Source: Paraburkholderia domus
Lineage (GTDB): Bacteria > Pseudomonadota > Gammaproteobacteria > Burkholderiales > Burkholderiaceae
Length of the DNA stretch: 64,000 bases
Direction: 5' to 3'
Assembly (NCBI RefSeq): GCF_905220705.1
Contig: NZ_CAJNAT010000021.1
Span: 62,001-126,000 of the forward strand
In this document: positions 52,476-61,127 of the stretch, piece after piece
Layout of the letters: the number at the start of each line of letters is the position of its first letter
How positions within the stretch are numbered: the stretch's first letter is position 1
The notes under the pieces: model-generated
Told to the model about the DNA's origin: nothing
The model's database searches: none
What the model saw: only the letters and a program-made list of their open reading frames with translations
Position numbers and translations under genes: made by a program

Positions 52476-53651
52476 ATGAGCGTGATTGATCTGGATACGA
52501 CTTTCCGCGGCTATCGTCGCGACAATGGCCGCGTTGGCGTACGCAACCATGTGATCATTCTGCCGGTCGACGATCTGTCGAATGCCGCCGCGCTAGCCGT
52601 CGAGAACAACATCAAGGGCACGATGGCGCTGCCGCACCCGTATGGGCGGCTGCAATTCGGCGCCGACCTCGACCTGCATTTCCGTACGCTGATCGGCGCG
52701 GGCAGCAACCCGAATGTCGCGGCCGTGGTCGTGATCGGCATCGAGGAAGGCTGGACCAAGCGCGTCGTCGACGGCATTGCGAAAACCGGCAAGCCGGTGA
52801 TGGGCTTCGGCATCGAACTGCATGGGGACCACGACACCATCATGCGTGCTTCGAAGGCCGCGAAAGAAATGGTGCAGTACGCCACGTCGCTCGATCGCGA
52901 GGAGTGCCCGATCTCGGACCTGTGGGTCTCCACCAAATGCGGCGAGTCGGACACCACCTCGGGCTGCGGTGCGAACCCGACGGTCGGTAATGCTTTCGAC
53001 AAGCTGTATGGCCTTGGCACCACGCTCGTCTTCGGCGAGACCTCGGAGCTTACGGGTGGCGAACAGATCGTCGCCGCGCGCTGTGCCAACGACGGCGTGC
53101 GCGAGCGTTTTCAGTTCATGTTCGACCGTTATCAGGACATGATCAACCGCTGGAAAACGGACGATCTTTCCGAGTCGCAGCCGACCAAGGGCAATATCGC
53201 GGGCGGTCTGACGACCATCGAAGAGAAGGCGCTCGGCAATATCCAGAAGATCGGCAAGAAGTGCATGGTGGACGGCGTGCTCGACAAGGCCGAGGAACCG
53301 ACGCACTCGGGGTTGTGGTTCATGGACTCGTCGTCGGCGGCGGCGGAGATGGTGACGTTGTGCGCGGCGTCCGGCTTTGCGGTCCATTTCTTCCCGACCG
53401 GGCAGGGCAACGTGATCGGCAATCCGATCGTACCGGTCATCAAGATCTGCGCGAACCCGCGTACGGTTCGCACCATGGGCGAGCATATCGACGTCGACGT
53501 GACCGGCATCCTGCAGCGCGAGCAGAACCTCGACCAGAGCGGCGACAAACTGCTCGAATGCATGATGGCCACGATCAACGGCCGTTTCACGGCGGCGGAA
53601 GCGCTCGGCCATCGCGAGTTCGTGCTGACACGCCTGTTCGAAAGCGCCTGA
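52476..53651 (+). CDS. suyB: (R)-3-sulfolactate sulfo-lyase beta subunit-like (UxaA/SuyB family)
   Basis: 391 residues, close to the usual ~390 of SuyB. It begins FRGYRRDNGRVGVRNHVIILPVDDLSNAAA and has HPYGRLQF, VVVIGIEEGWTKRVVDGIAKTGKPV, STKCGESDTTSGCGANPTVGNAF and FGETSELTGGE, which I recall from SuyB sequences. SuyAB splits sulfolactate into pyruvate and sulfite, using iron. Altronate or galactarate dehydratase (UxaA, GarD) is the alternative, but those are usually single long chains. The downstream slcC- and comC-like genes and soeABC-like genes support the sulfonate role. Confidence 0.76.
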   Translation: MSVIDLDTTFRGYRRDNGRVGVRNHVIILPVDDLSNAAALAVENNIKGTMALPHPYGRLQFGADLDLHFRTLIGAGSNPNVAAVVVIGIEEGWTKRVVDGIAKTGKPVMGFGIELHGDHDTIMRASKAAKEMVQYATSLDREECPISDLWVSTKCGESDTTSGCGANPTVGNAFDKLYGLGTTLVFGETSELTGGEQIVAARCANDGVRERFQFMFDRYQDMINRWKTDDLSESQPTKGNIAGGLTTIEEKALGNIQKIGKKCMVDGVLDKAEEPTHSGLWFMDSSSAAAEMVTLCAASGFAVHFFPTGQGNVIGNPIVPVIKICANPRTVRTMGEHIDVDVTGILQREQNLDQSGDKLLECMMATINGRFTAAEALGHREFVLTRLFESA

Positions 53652-53817
53652 TTCTGGAGGGTTGACCGCTCCGGAAACCTGGTAAGATCGGAGCGGACCT
53701 CAACATTCCGGCGCGTGCCGGCACGGAGAATGGCCGAGAACGCACCCGTGCCCGGCAAGCCATGCCGCAAAGGCGCCGGCTCGACATCTGGCGGCAGCGA
53801 GTGGAGGAGACACCATC

Positions 53818-55173
53818 TTGCGCGTGCTCAAACATCTCTACGTGCAGGTCCTGATCGGACTTGCAGCCGGGATTCTCGTCGGTTACTTTGCGCCTTCGTT
53901 CGGCGTCGAAATGAAACCGCTCGGCGACACCTTCATCCGTCTCATCAAGATGCTGATCACGCTGGTGATCTTCTGTACGGTCTCGGTGGGCATTGCGCGG
54001 ATGGAGAGCCTGAAGCAGGTGGGCCGCGTCGGCTTCAAGACGCTGCTCTATTTCGAAGTGGTGACCACCATCGCGCTCGTGATCGGGCTGGCCGTGGCGA
54101 ACGTTCTGCATCCGGGCGCAGGGCTGAACATCGATCCCGTCACGCTCGATGCGCACGCCATGTCGCATTACGTGGCGGACGCACACGCGGCGCCGTCGAG
54201 TTTCTTCGACCTGATCGTGCCGAATTCGGTGGTGGGCGCGTTCGCACGCGGCGATCTGCTGCAGGTGCTGCTGTTCTCCGTACTGTTCGGCATCGCGCTA
54301 TCGATCATGGCGCAGCGCAGCCGGCTGCTCATGCGCGGCATCGAACAGTTCGGCGATACGCTGATGCGCATCGTCGAGATGATCATGCGGCTCGCGCCGC
54401 TCGGCGCATTCGGTGCGATCGCCTTCACGGTCGGCAAATACGGCATCGGCACCTTGCAGCAACTCGGTCTGCTGATCCTCTGTTTTTACATCACCAGCAT
54501 CCTGTTCGTGGCGATCGTGCTCGGTGCGGCGGCGCGCTGGGCCGGCGTGGGGCTCTGGCCGTTGCTCAGGTATTTCCGCGAGGAACTGCTGATCGTGCTC
54601 GGCACCTCCACCACGGAGTCCGTGTTACCGCGCCTCATGGAGAAGCTCGAACGCATGGGTTGCCCGAAGGCGATTGTCGGGCTCGTGCTGCCCACCGGCT
54701 ATTCGTTCAATCTCGACGGCGCGGCGATCTACCTCACGATGACCTCGCTTTTCATCGCGCAGGCGACCAACACGCATCTGTCGCTGATGCAGCAGGTCGG
54801 GCTGCTGGCGATCCTGATGCTGACCTCGAAGGGCGGTGCGGGCGTGGCCGGTGCGGCGCTGGTTGCGCTGACGGCGACGCTGTCCACCCACAACATCATT
54901 CCGGTGGCGGGGATCACGCTGATTCTCGGCGTCGACCGGGTGCTCAACGAGGTGCGCGCACTCACCAATATGATCGGCAATGTGGTGGCGACGCTGGTGG
55001 TCGCGCGTTGGGAAGGCGCGTTCGATGCACGTGCCGCACGCGAATTCCTCGCCGCGCCGCGCGAGGCTCAAGCTCCGGCTCAACCTCAAGCGCAGTCGCC
55101 GACGGTCCGCCCCGGGCTCGAGGAAACCCGTCATCCCGTTGCTCATCCGCTGCTGGAAAAGGCGGCTAAATGA
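53818..55173 (+). CDS. Dicarboxylate:cation symporter (DctA/SDF family)
   Basis: 451 residues from TTG 53818, preceded by GGAGGAG. Helix pattern of the SDF fold with eight membrane helices and two hairpins; STTESVLPRLMEKLERMGCP, PTGYSFNLDGAAIYL, TSKGGAGVAGAALVALTAT and the ion/aspartate-binding N-x-x-D region are family motifs. DctA carries succinate, fumarate and malate with sodium or protons; here it may take up sulfolactate or another C3/C4 anion. It overlaps the slcC-like gene by 4 bp. A ~45-residue polar tail follows the last helix. Confidence 0.85.
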   Translation: MRVLKHLYVQVLIGLAAGILVGYFAPSFGVEMKPLGDTFIRLIKMLITLVIFCTVSVGIARMESLKQVGRVGFKTLLYFEVVTTIALVIGLAVANVLHPGAGLNIDPVTLDAHAMSHYVADAHAAPSSFFDLIVPNSVVGAFARGDLLQVLLFSVLFGIALSIMAQRSRLLMRGIEQFGDTLMRIVEMIMRLAPLGAFGAIAFTVGKYGIGTLQQLGLLILCFYITSILFVAIVLGAAARWAGVGLWPLLRYFREELLIVLGTSTTESVLPRLMEKLERMGCPKAIVGLVLPTGYSFNLDGAAIYLTMTSLFIAQATNTHLSLMQQVGLLAILMLTSKGGAGVAGAALVALTATLSTHNIIPVAGITLILGVDRVLNEVRALTNMIGNVVATLVVARWEGAFDARAAREFLAAPREAQAPAQPQAQSPTVRPGLEETRHPVAHPLLEKAAK

Positions 55174-56099
55174 AGAAGATCGTCATCAGCGAATTCATGG
55201 ACGACGCTGCGGTCGACACGCTACGACGAGACTTTGACGTCTGCTTCGATCCCGCGCTGGTGGACGATCCCGAGCGCCTCATGGCCGAGCTGGCGGATGC
55301 TCGCGCGCTGATCGTGAGAAACCGCACGCAGGTGTCGGCGGCATTGCTCGACGCCGCTGCGAAGCTGAGTGCGGTGGGGCGGCTGGGCGTCGGTCTCGAC
55401 AATATCGACATGCCCGCCTGTGCCGAGCGCAGCGTGACGGTGCTGCCTGCCACGGGCGCGAATGCCCAGGCCGTCGCGGAATACGTGATCACCACGTCGC
55501 TCATGCTGTTGCGCGGCACCTATCTGCGCAGCGCCGATGTCGCGGCGGGCGAGTGGCCGCGGCAGGCGTTGTCGAACGGACGGGAGGCTGCGGGCAGTGT
55601 GCTCGCGGTGATCGGTTTCGGCGGCATCGGCCAGCTGGTGGCGCGCCTTGCGCGCGGGCTCGGCATGACGATCGTCGGCCATGATCCGCAACTTACCGCC
55701 GATGCGCCGTGCTGGCGTGAGACAGGCGCGCGCTGCATGGCGCTGGATGACGCGCTGGCTCTCGCCGATGTCGTCACCCTGCACGTGCCCCTCACCGGCA
55801 CCACGCGAAACCTGCTCAATAGCGAGCGCATCGGATGCCTCAAGCGCGGCGCGATCGTGATCAACACGGCACGCGGCGGCACGATTGACGAGCGCGCACT
55901 GGCATCCGCTTTATGTGAGAAACGGCTCGCAGGCGCAGCACTCGATGTCTTCGACGACGAACCGTTGAAACGGGGCTCGCCGCTGGCGGCGGCGCCGAAC
56001 CTGATCCTCACGCCCCACATCGCCGGACTGACGGTCCAATCCAACGAGCGCGTGAGTTCGCTCGTCGCGCAACGGGTCGCCGCCGCGCTTTCGGACTGA
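55170..56099 (+). CDS. slcC: (S)-sulfolactate dehydrogenase-like 2-hydroxyacid dehydrogenase
   Basis: 309 residues. VIGFGGIGQLVAR is the nucleotide-binding motif, NTARGGTIDE the catalytic arginine region, and TPHIAGLT the histidine. The length agrees with the known SlcC (~310) and its partner comC is next, as in the known Chromohalobacter sulfolactate cluster, where the two act together as a racemase through sulfopyruvate. A phosphoglycerate dehydrogenase-like enzyme is the alternative. Overlaps the symporter gene by 4 bp. Confidence 0.75.
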   Translation: MKKIVISEFMDDAAVDTLRRDFDVCFDPALVDDPERLMAELADARALIVRNRTQVSAALLDAAAKLSAVGRLGVGLDNIDMPACAERSVTVLPATGANAQAVAEYVITTSLMLLRGTYLRSADVAAGEWPRQALSNGREAAGSVLAVIGFGGIGQLVARLARGLGMTIVGHDPQLTADAPCWRETGARCMALDDALALADVVTLHVPLTGTTRNLLNSERIGCLKRGAIVINTARGGTIDERALASALCEKRLAGAALDVFDDEPLKRGSPLAAAPNLILTPHIAGLTVQSNERVSSLVAQRVAAALSD

Positions 56100-56100
56100 C

Positions 56101-56136
56101 ACCCACGCGCAAACCCACGCGCAAATCCACACGCAA
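56101..56136 (+). repeat. 12-bp tandem repeat before comC
   Basis: ACCCACGCGCAA occurs at 56101-56112 and 56113-56124, with a diverged third unit at 56125-56136, in the short gap between slcC and comC. Probably no function; it ends next to the AAGGA ribosome site of comC. Confidence 0.6.
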
Positions 56137-56146
56137 GGACTATTCG

Positions 56147-57142
56147 ATGGCCCGACTGTTACCCGATGCGCTCACCGCGCTTGCCATTGACTCGCTGCGC
56201 CGCGCAGGCGCGCTGCAGGCCACCGCCGAATCGACCGCACGCGCGCTCGTCTACGCTGACCTGCGCGGATTGTCGTCGCACGGCGTATCGCGGCTGCCGA
56301 TGTATTGCGCGCAGTTGCGCAACGGCCGTGTCGATCCCGCCGCGCAGCCCGTGGTCGTGGCGGATCGTGGCGCGGCCGTATTGATAGATGGCGCTGACGG
56401 GCTGGCTTATCCCGCCTGCGATCTCGCGGTGTCGACCTTGACCGGGCGCGCACGGCAATTCGGCAGCGCAGTGGCGGGCGTGAAGCGCAGCCATCATTTC
56501 GGCGTGGGCGCAGCGCATCTGGCAGCGCTCGGCGCGGCGGGCATGGTTGCGCTTGCCTTCAGCAATTCGCCCGCGGCGATGCCCGCGTGGGGCGGCCGTC
56601 GTGCGCTGTTCGGCACCAACCCGATTGCCGCCGTGTTCCCGCGACGCAATGGTGAGCCGCTTGTGATCGACCTTGCGCTCTCGCAGATCGCGCGCGGCAA
56701 GATCGCGATCGCCGCGCGTGACGGCAAACCGATTCCCGAAGGTTGGGCGACCACGCGCGACGGCCAGCCGACCACCGACGCCCGTGCCGCCCTCGACGGC
56801 ATGATGCTGCCGTTCGGTGGGGCGAAGGGGGCGATGCTTGCGCTGATCGTCGAGTTGCTGGCAGCCGCGCTGACCGGCGCGAACTTCGGCTACGAAGCAG
56901 GTTCGTTCCTGACCGAAGAGGGTGAGCGTTCGCGCATCGGCCATCTGTTCTGGGCCATTGACCCGGGCGCGCTGGCGGGTGACGAAACCTATCTTTCTCG
57001 CGTCGAAGCGTTGATCGAGATGATGCTGGCGGACGACGACGTCCGGCTTCCCGGCCACAGAAGAGAGCGTCTTGCGGATACGGCGCAAAAAGAGGGCGTG
57101 GAGATTCCGGACGGGCTGATTGCCCAATTGAAGGAAAGCTGA
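56147..57142 (+). CDS. comC: (R)-sulfolactate dehydrogenase-like (malate/lactate dehydrogenase-2 family)
   Basis: 331 residues of the Ldh_2 family, distinct from Rossmann lactate dehydrogenases. ADLRGLSSHGVSRLP carries the family's catalytic histidine, KRSHHFGVGAAHLAALG and FGTNPIAAVFP bind the nicotinamide cofactor. ComC of ~334 residues oxidises (R)-sulfolactate/sulfopyruvate with NADP. Together with slcC it would interconvert both sulfolactate enantiomers so all reach suyAB. Other members act on ureidoglycolate or malate, so the operon context is decisive. Confidence 0.76.
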   Translation: MARLLPDALTALAIDSLRRAGALQATAESTARALVYADLRGLSSHGVSRLPMYCAQLRNGRVDPAAQPVVVADRGAAVLIDGADGLAYPACDLAVSTLTGRARQFGSAVAGVKRSHHFGVGAAHLAALGAAGMVALAFSNSPAAMPAWGGRRALFGTNPIAAVFPRRNGEPLVIDLALSQIARGKIAIAARDGKPIPEGWATTRDGQPTTDARAALDGMMLPFGGAKGAMLALIVELLAAALTGANFGYEAGSFLTEEGERSRIGHLFWAIDPGALAGDETYLSRVEALIEMMLADDDVRLPGHRRERLADTAQKEGVEIPDGLIAQLKES

Positions 57143-57216
57143 CTGGGCTGTTGAAAGCGTTTGCCAAATGCTCATACAAAAGGGCGATTCTGAAAGACCA
57201 TCACTGAAGGCTAATT

Positions 57217-57243
57217 GAAACTATCAGCGCAGCGGATAGTTTC
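57217..57243. promoter_or_regulatory. Inverted repeat upstream of soeA
   Basis: GAAACTATC (57217-57225), nine-base spacer, GATAGTTTC (57235-57243), a perfect palindrome about 100 bp before the molybdoenzyme gene. GATAGTTTCT also occurs next to the gntR operator (42863-42872). Probably an operator of the sulfite dehydrogenase operon; the regulator is not known. Confidence 0.6.
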
Positions 57244-57345
57244 TCTCGCAAATCGCGATTTCCCTTGTGGGCCTTCGGCGAATAGGATGGTCGATATCGA
57301 ACCCACACCGCTTCGACACAGCCGGAGCAGCGACGGAGATCCAGC

Positions 57346-60267
57346 ATGGAACACCACGCCCGCACGCAGAACGAACGGCTGGAGGTCAAGACGACCACCT
57401 GCTACATGTGCGCCTGTCGCTGCGGGATCCGCGTGCATTTGCGCGAAGGCGAGGTACGCTACATCGACGGCAATCCCGACCATCCGCTCAATCAGGGGGT
57501 GATCTGCGCCAAGGGTGCCTCGGGCATCATGAAGCAGTATTCGCCCGCGCGTCTGACTCAGCCATTGATGCGCAAGGCGGGCGCGGAGAGGGGCAGCGCG
57601 CAGTTTGAGCCCGTGTCGTGGGAGGTTGCTTTCGACGTGCTCGAAAAGCGTCTCGCCAGGATTCGCGCCACTGATCCAAAGAAATTCGCGCTGTTCACCG
57701 GCCGCGACCAGATGCAGGCGCTCACCGGCCTCTTCGCCAAACAGTTCGGCACGCCTAATTACGCGGCCCATGGTGGCTTCTGCTCGGCCAATATGGCGGC
57801 CGGCATGATCTATACGATCGGCGGCTCGTTCTGGGAATTCGGCGGCCCGGATCTCGACAGCGCCAAACTGTTCTTCATGATCGGCACGGCGGAAGATCAT
57901 CACTCGAATCCGCTCAAGATCGCCCTTTCGAAGTTCAAGCGCGCGGGTGGCCGCTTCATCGCCATCAATCCGATTCGCACCGGCTATGCGGCGATTGCCG
58001 ACGAGTGGGTGCCGATCAAGCCGGGTACCGACGGTGCGCTGTTCATGGCGTTCCTGCACGAACTGATCGCGGCCGATGCCTGGGACCACGAGTTCGTGCA
58101 ACGCTATACGAATGCGGCCGAACTCGTCGATCTCGACGAAGCCAGCGAAAACTTCGGTCTGTTCGTGCGTGATCCGGACCGGCCGGTCGGCAATCCGCTG
58201 TTTCCGCAGAATCATCTCTGGTGGGACGCCGAGGCTGCGCGCGCCGTGCCGCATCATGCACCGGGCGTGACGCCCGCGCTGGACGGCCGCTATACGCTCG
58301 CTGACGGCACGCCGGTCACGCCGTCGTTCGCGTTGTTGCGCGAACGCGTGGCTGATTGCACGCCCGAGTGGGCCGCTGAGATCACCGGGATTGCGGCGGA
58401 TACGATTCGCCGCCTCGCTGACGAAATGATCCAGACCAGCCGCAACCACCGGATCACGCTGCCGATTCCATGGACCGACGCCTGGGGCCAAACGCACGAA
58501 ACGGTGACCGGCAATCCGGTGGCCTTTCATGCGATGCGCGGACTGGCCGCGCATTCCAACGGCTTCCAGTCGATCCGTGCGCTTGCGGTGCTGATGTCGC
58601 TGCTTGGCACGATTGACCGCCCCGGCGGCTTTCGCCATAAGTCGCCGTATCCGCGCGCGGTGCCGCCGTCGGCCAAACCGCCGAACAGTCCCGATGCCGT
58701 CAAGCCGAATACGCCGCTCGCAACCGGGCCGCTCGGCTGGCCCGCCGCACCCGAAGACCTGTTCATCGACGAGCAGGGTGGCCCGGTACGGATCGACAAG
58801 GCGTTCTCCTGGGAATATCCGCTTGCGGTGCATGGCGTGATGCATAGCGTCATCACCAACGCGTGGCGCGGCGATCCGTATCCCATCGATACGTTGATGA
58901 TTTTCATGGCCAACATGGCGTGGAATTCGTCGATGAATACGATGAAGGTGCGTGAGATGCTCGCCGACAAGCATGCGAATGGCGAGTACAAAATTCCGTT
59001 TCTCGTTGTATGCGATGCGTTCCAGTCGGAGATGACGGCGTTCGCCGATCTGATCCTGCCGGACACGACCTATCTCGAGCGGCACGACGCGATGTCGATG
59101 CTCGACCGGCCGATCTCCGAATTCGACGGTCCGGTGGATTCCGTGCGCGTGCCGGTCGTGCCGCCGACGGGCGAGTGCAAGCCCTTTCAGGAAGTGCTGA
59201 TCGAACTCGCTTCGCGGCTTAAGTTTCCCGCTTTCACCACTGCCGAAGGCACACGGCGCTTTCGCGACTATCCCGACTTCATCGTCAATTTCACGACCTC
59301 GCCCGATTCCGGCGTCGGCTTTCTGATCGGCTGGCGCGGCAAGGACGGCGACAAGGCGCTGGTAGGTGAGCCGAATCCGCAGCAATGGGAGCAGTACGCG
59401 AAGAACAATTGCGTGTTCCATTACCGGTTGCCCGAGACCTTCCAATACATGCGTAATTGCAACGGGCCGTATCTCGACTGGGCCGTGAAAAACGGCTTCC
59501 GCAAATTCAGCGAGCCGATCCTGATCCAGCTTTACTCCGACGTCATGCAGAAGTTCAGGCTCGCCGCGCAGGGCCGCACGAGCGGCAGGCAGCCGCCGGA
59601 CCACTTGCGCGCGCGCGTCGAGAAGTACTTCGATCCACTGCCGTTCTTTTATGCGCCGCTGGAGAGCCATTCCACCGATCTCGCGCGCTTTCCACTCGCC
59701 GCCGTGACGCAACGGCCGATGGCGATGTATCACTCATGGGACTCGCAGAACGCGTGGCTGCGGCAGATTCATGGCGAGAACTATCTCTACATGAATCCGC
59801 TGATGGCGGCCGAGAACGGCATTGCCGACGGCAGTTGGATCTATGCCGAATCGCAATGGGGTCGCGTGCGCTGCATGGCGCGCTTCAGCGAGACGGTCGA
59901 GCCGGGGACGGTATGGACGTGGAACGCGATCGGCAAGGCCGCGGGTGCATGGAACCTCGGCGCGGGCGCGAGCGAATCGCAGCGCGGCTTTCTGCTCAAC
60001 CATCTGATCACCGACGAACTGCCCGCCGCGGATGACGCGGCTGGGCGCGTCTCGAACTCCGACCCGATCACCGGGCAGGCCGCGTGGTACGACGTACGGG
60101 TGCGCATCTATCCGGCGGAAGCGGACGCGCGGCACACGTTGCCCCAGTTCGACGCGATGCAGGCGCTGCCTGGCTCGAACGGCGTGATCTCGCGGATCGT
60201 GCAGACCTACTTCGCGGGGCGCGGCGAGTTCGCGGCGCGGCTGCGTGGAGCGACAGGGCGCAAGTGA
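57346..60267 (+). CDS. soeA: Sulfite dehydrogenase-like molybdopterin subunit (SoeA)
   Basis: 973 residues with no Tat signal peptide, so cytoplasmic. C19-X2-C22-X3-C26-X27-C54 binds a [4Fe-4S] cluster. The molybdopterin domains of the DMSO-reductase family follow (GGFCSANMAAGMIYTIGGSF and AFVIND-type segments, and LPDTTYLERHDAMS). SoeA is the cytoplasmic sulfite-oxidising catalytic subunit and is about this length. Followed by an iron-sulfur and a NrfD/DmsC-like subunit, i.e. SoeABC order. DMSO, polysulfide and thiosulfate reductases are the alternatives, but those usually carry a Tat signal. Here it would oxidise the sulfite released by suyAB. Confidence 0.68.
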   Translation: MEHHARTQNERLEVKTTTCYMCACRCGIRVHLREGEVRYIDGNPDHPLNQGVICAKGASGIMKQYSPARLTQPLMRKAGAERGSAQFEPVSWEVAFDVLEKRLARIRATDPKKFALFTGRDQMQALTGLFAKQFGTPNYAAHGGFCSANMAAGMIYTIGGSFWEFGGPDLDSAKLFFMIGTAEDHHSNPLKIALSKFKRAGGRFIAINPIRTGYAAIADEWVPIKPGTDGALFMAFLHELIAADAWDHEFVQRYTNAAELVDLDEASENFGLFVRDPDRPVGNPLFPQNHLWWDAEAARAVPHHAPGVTPALDGRYTLADGTPVTPSFALLRERVADCTPEWAAEITGIAADTIRRLADEMIQTSRNHRITLPIPWTDAWGQTHETVTGNPVAFHAMRGLAAHSNGFQSIRALAVLMSLLGTIDRPGGFRHKSPYPRAVPPSAKPPNSPDAVKPNTPLATGPLGWPAAPEDLFIDEQGGPVRIDKAFSWEYPLAVHGVMHSVITNAWRGDPYPIDTLMIFMANMAWNSSMNTMKVREMLADKHANGEYKIPFLVVCDAFQSEMTAFADLILPDTTYLERHDAMSMLDRPISEFDGPVDSVRVPVVPPTGECKPFQEVLIELASRLKFPAFTTAEGTRRFRDYPDFIVNFTTSPDSGVGFLIGWRGKDGDKALVGEPNPQQWEQYAKNNCVFHYRLPETFQYMRNCNGPYLDWAVKNGFRKFSEPILIQLYSDVMQKFRLAAQGRTSGRQPPDHLRARVEKYFDPLPFFYAPLESHSTDLARFPLAAVTQRPMAMYHSWDSQNAWLRQIHGENYLYMNPLMAAENGIADGSWIYAESQWGRVRCMARFSETVEPGTVWTWNAIGKAAGAWNLGAGASESQRGFLLNHLITDELPAADDAAGRVSNSDPITGQAAWYDVRVRIYPAEADARHTLPQFDAMQALPGSNGVISRIVQTYFAGRGEFAARLRGATGRK

Positions 60268-60369
60268 CGCGACGTACATGCGAGCAAAGCACGACTAAAG
60301 CGCTAAGAAGCGGGTAATGAAGCAAGAAACGAAGCGCGAGTAACGCAACAAAGCAGCAAGGAGCCTTTG

Positions 60370-61116
60370 ATGACTCAGATGGCATTGGTGATTGACCTGA
60401 ACGTATGCGTGGGATGCCAGGCTTGCGTGACCAGTTGCAAGGAGTGGAACACGTCGGGCGAATCGGGCAGTCTCGCCGACCTGAATCCCTACGATGCCGA
60501 TCCGTCCGGCACATTCTTCAACCGCGTGCAGAGCTTCGAGGCCGGCAGTTTTCCGAACGCCGAGACGATCCATTTTCCGAAGTCGTGCCTGCATTGCGAA
60601 GACCCGCCGTGCGTGCCGGTGTGCCCGACTGGCGCCAGCTACAAGCGCAAGGAGGACGGCCTCGTACTGGTCGACTTCGACAAGTGCATCGGCTGCAAGT
60701 ATTGCGCGTGGGCCTGCCCCTATGGCGCGCGCGAACTCGACGAAGCGCGCAAGGAGATGACCAAGTGCACGTTGTGCGTCGATCGTATTCATGATGAAAA
60801 CCTCTCCGAGCGCGACCGGCAACCAGCATGTGTGCTCGCGTGTCCGACCTCCGCGCGGCTGTTCGGCGATATTCACGACCCGGAATCGGTGGTGTCCAAA
60901 GCGATCGAGGAGCGCGGCGGCTATCAGTTGATGCCTGAATGGAACACGAAACCGGCGAATCACTATTTGCCGCGCATCACCACGTCGGCCTCGGGCTGCG
61001 GAAGCGAAGGCTGCTCGTGCAAATCGACCGGGTCGGCGGTGGATTCGCCGGCATCGTTCGACGAGCGACTCGAGCGCGGAGAACTGCATCTGGCGTCGAT
61101 GGCGACACGCATATAA
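60370..61116 (+). CDS. soeB: Sulfite dehydrogenase-like iron-sulfur subunit (SoeB)
   Basis: 248 residues. Four cysteine groups for [4Fe-4S] clusters: CVGCQACVTSCKEWN, CLHCEDPPCVPVCPTGASY, CIGCKYCAWACPYG and the CTLC... CVLACPTSARLFG pair. Ferredoxin-like electron carrier between the molybdenum subunit and the membrane anchor. A further cysteine-rich tail (GCGSEGCSCK) near residues 217-226 may be a metal site not part of the four clusters. Lies between soeA and soeC. Confidence 0.8.
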   Translation: MTQMALVIDLNVCVGCQACVTSCKEWNTSGESGSLADLNPYDADPSGTFFNRVQSFEAGSFPNAETIHFPKSCLHCEDPPCVPVCPTGASYKRKEDGLVLVDFDKCIGCKYCAWACPYGARELDEARKEMTKCTLCVDRIHDENLSERDRQPACVLACPTSARLFGDIHDPESVVSKAIEERGGYQLMPEWNTKPANHYLPRITTSASGCGSEGCSCKSTGSAVDSPASFDERLERGELHLASMATRI

Positions 61117-61127
61117 AGGACCTCACG

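Noticed and set aside
52041..53651. Altronate dehydratase (uxaA) split into two genes
   Set aside because: UxaA and GarD are usually single chains. A small SAF subunit plus ~390-residue subunit next to slcC-, comC- and soeABC-like genes fits sulfolactate sulfo-lyase better. Kept as an alternative in the entries.
53666..53696. Terminator between suyB and the symporter gene
   Set aside because: CCGCTCCG and CGGAGCGG pair as an 8-bp stem with a 15-base loop, but there is no T-run after it. It may be an RNA stability element; not enough to list.
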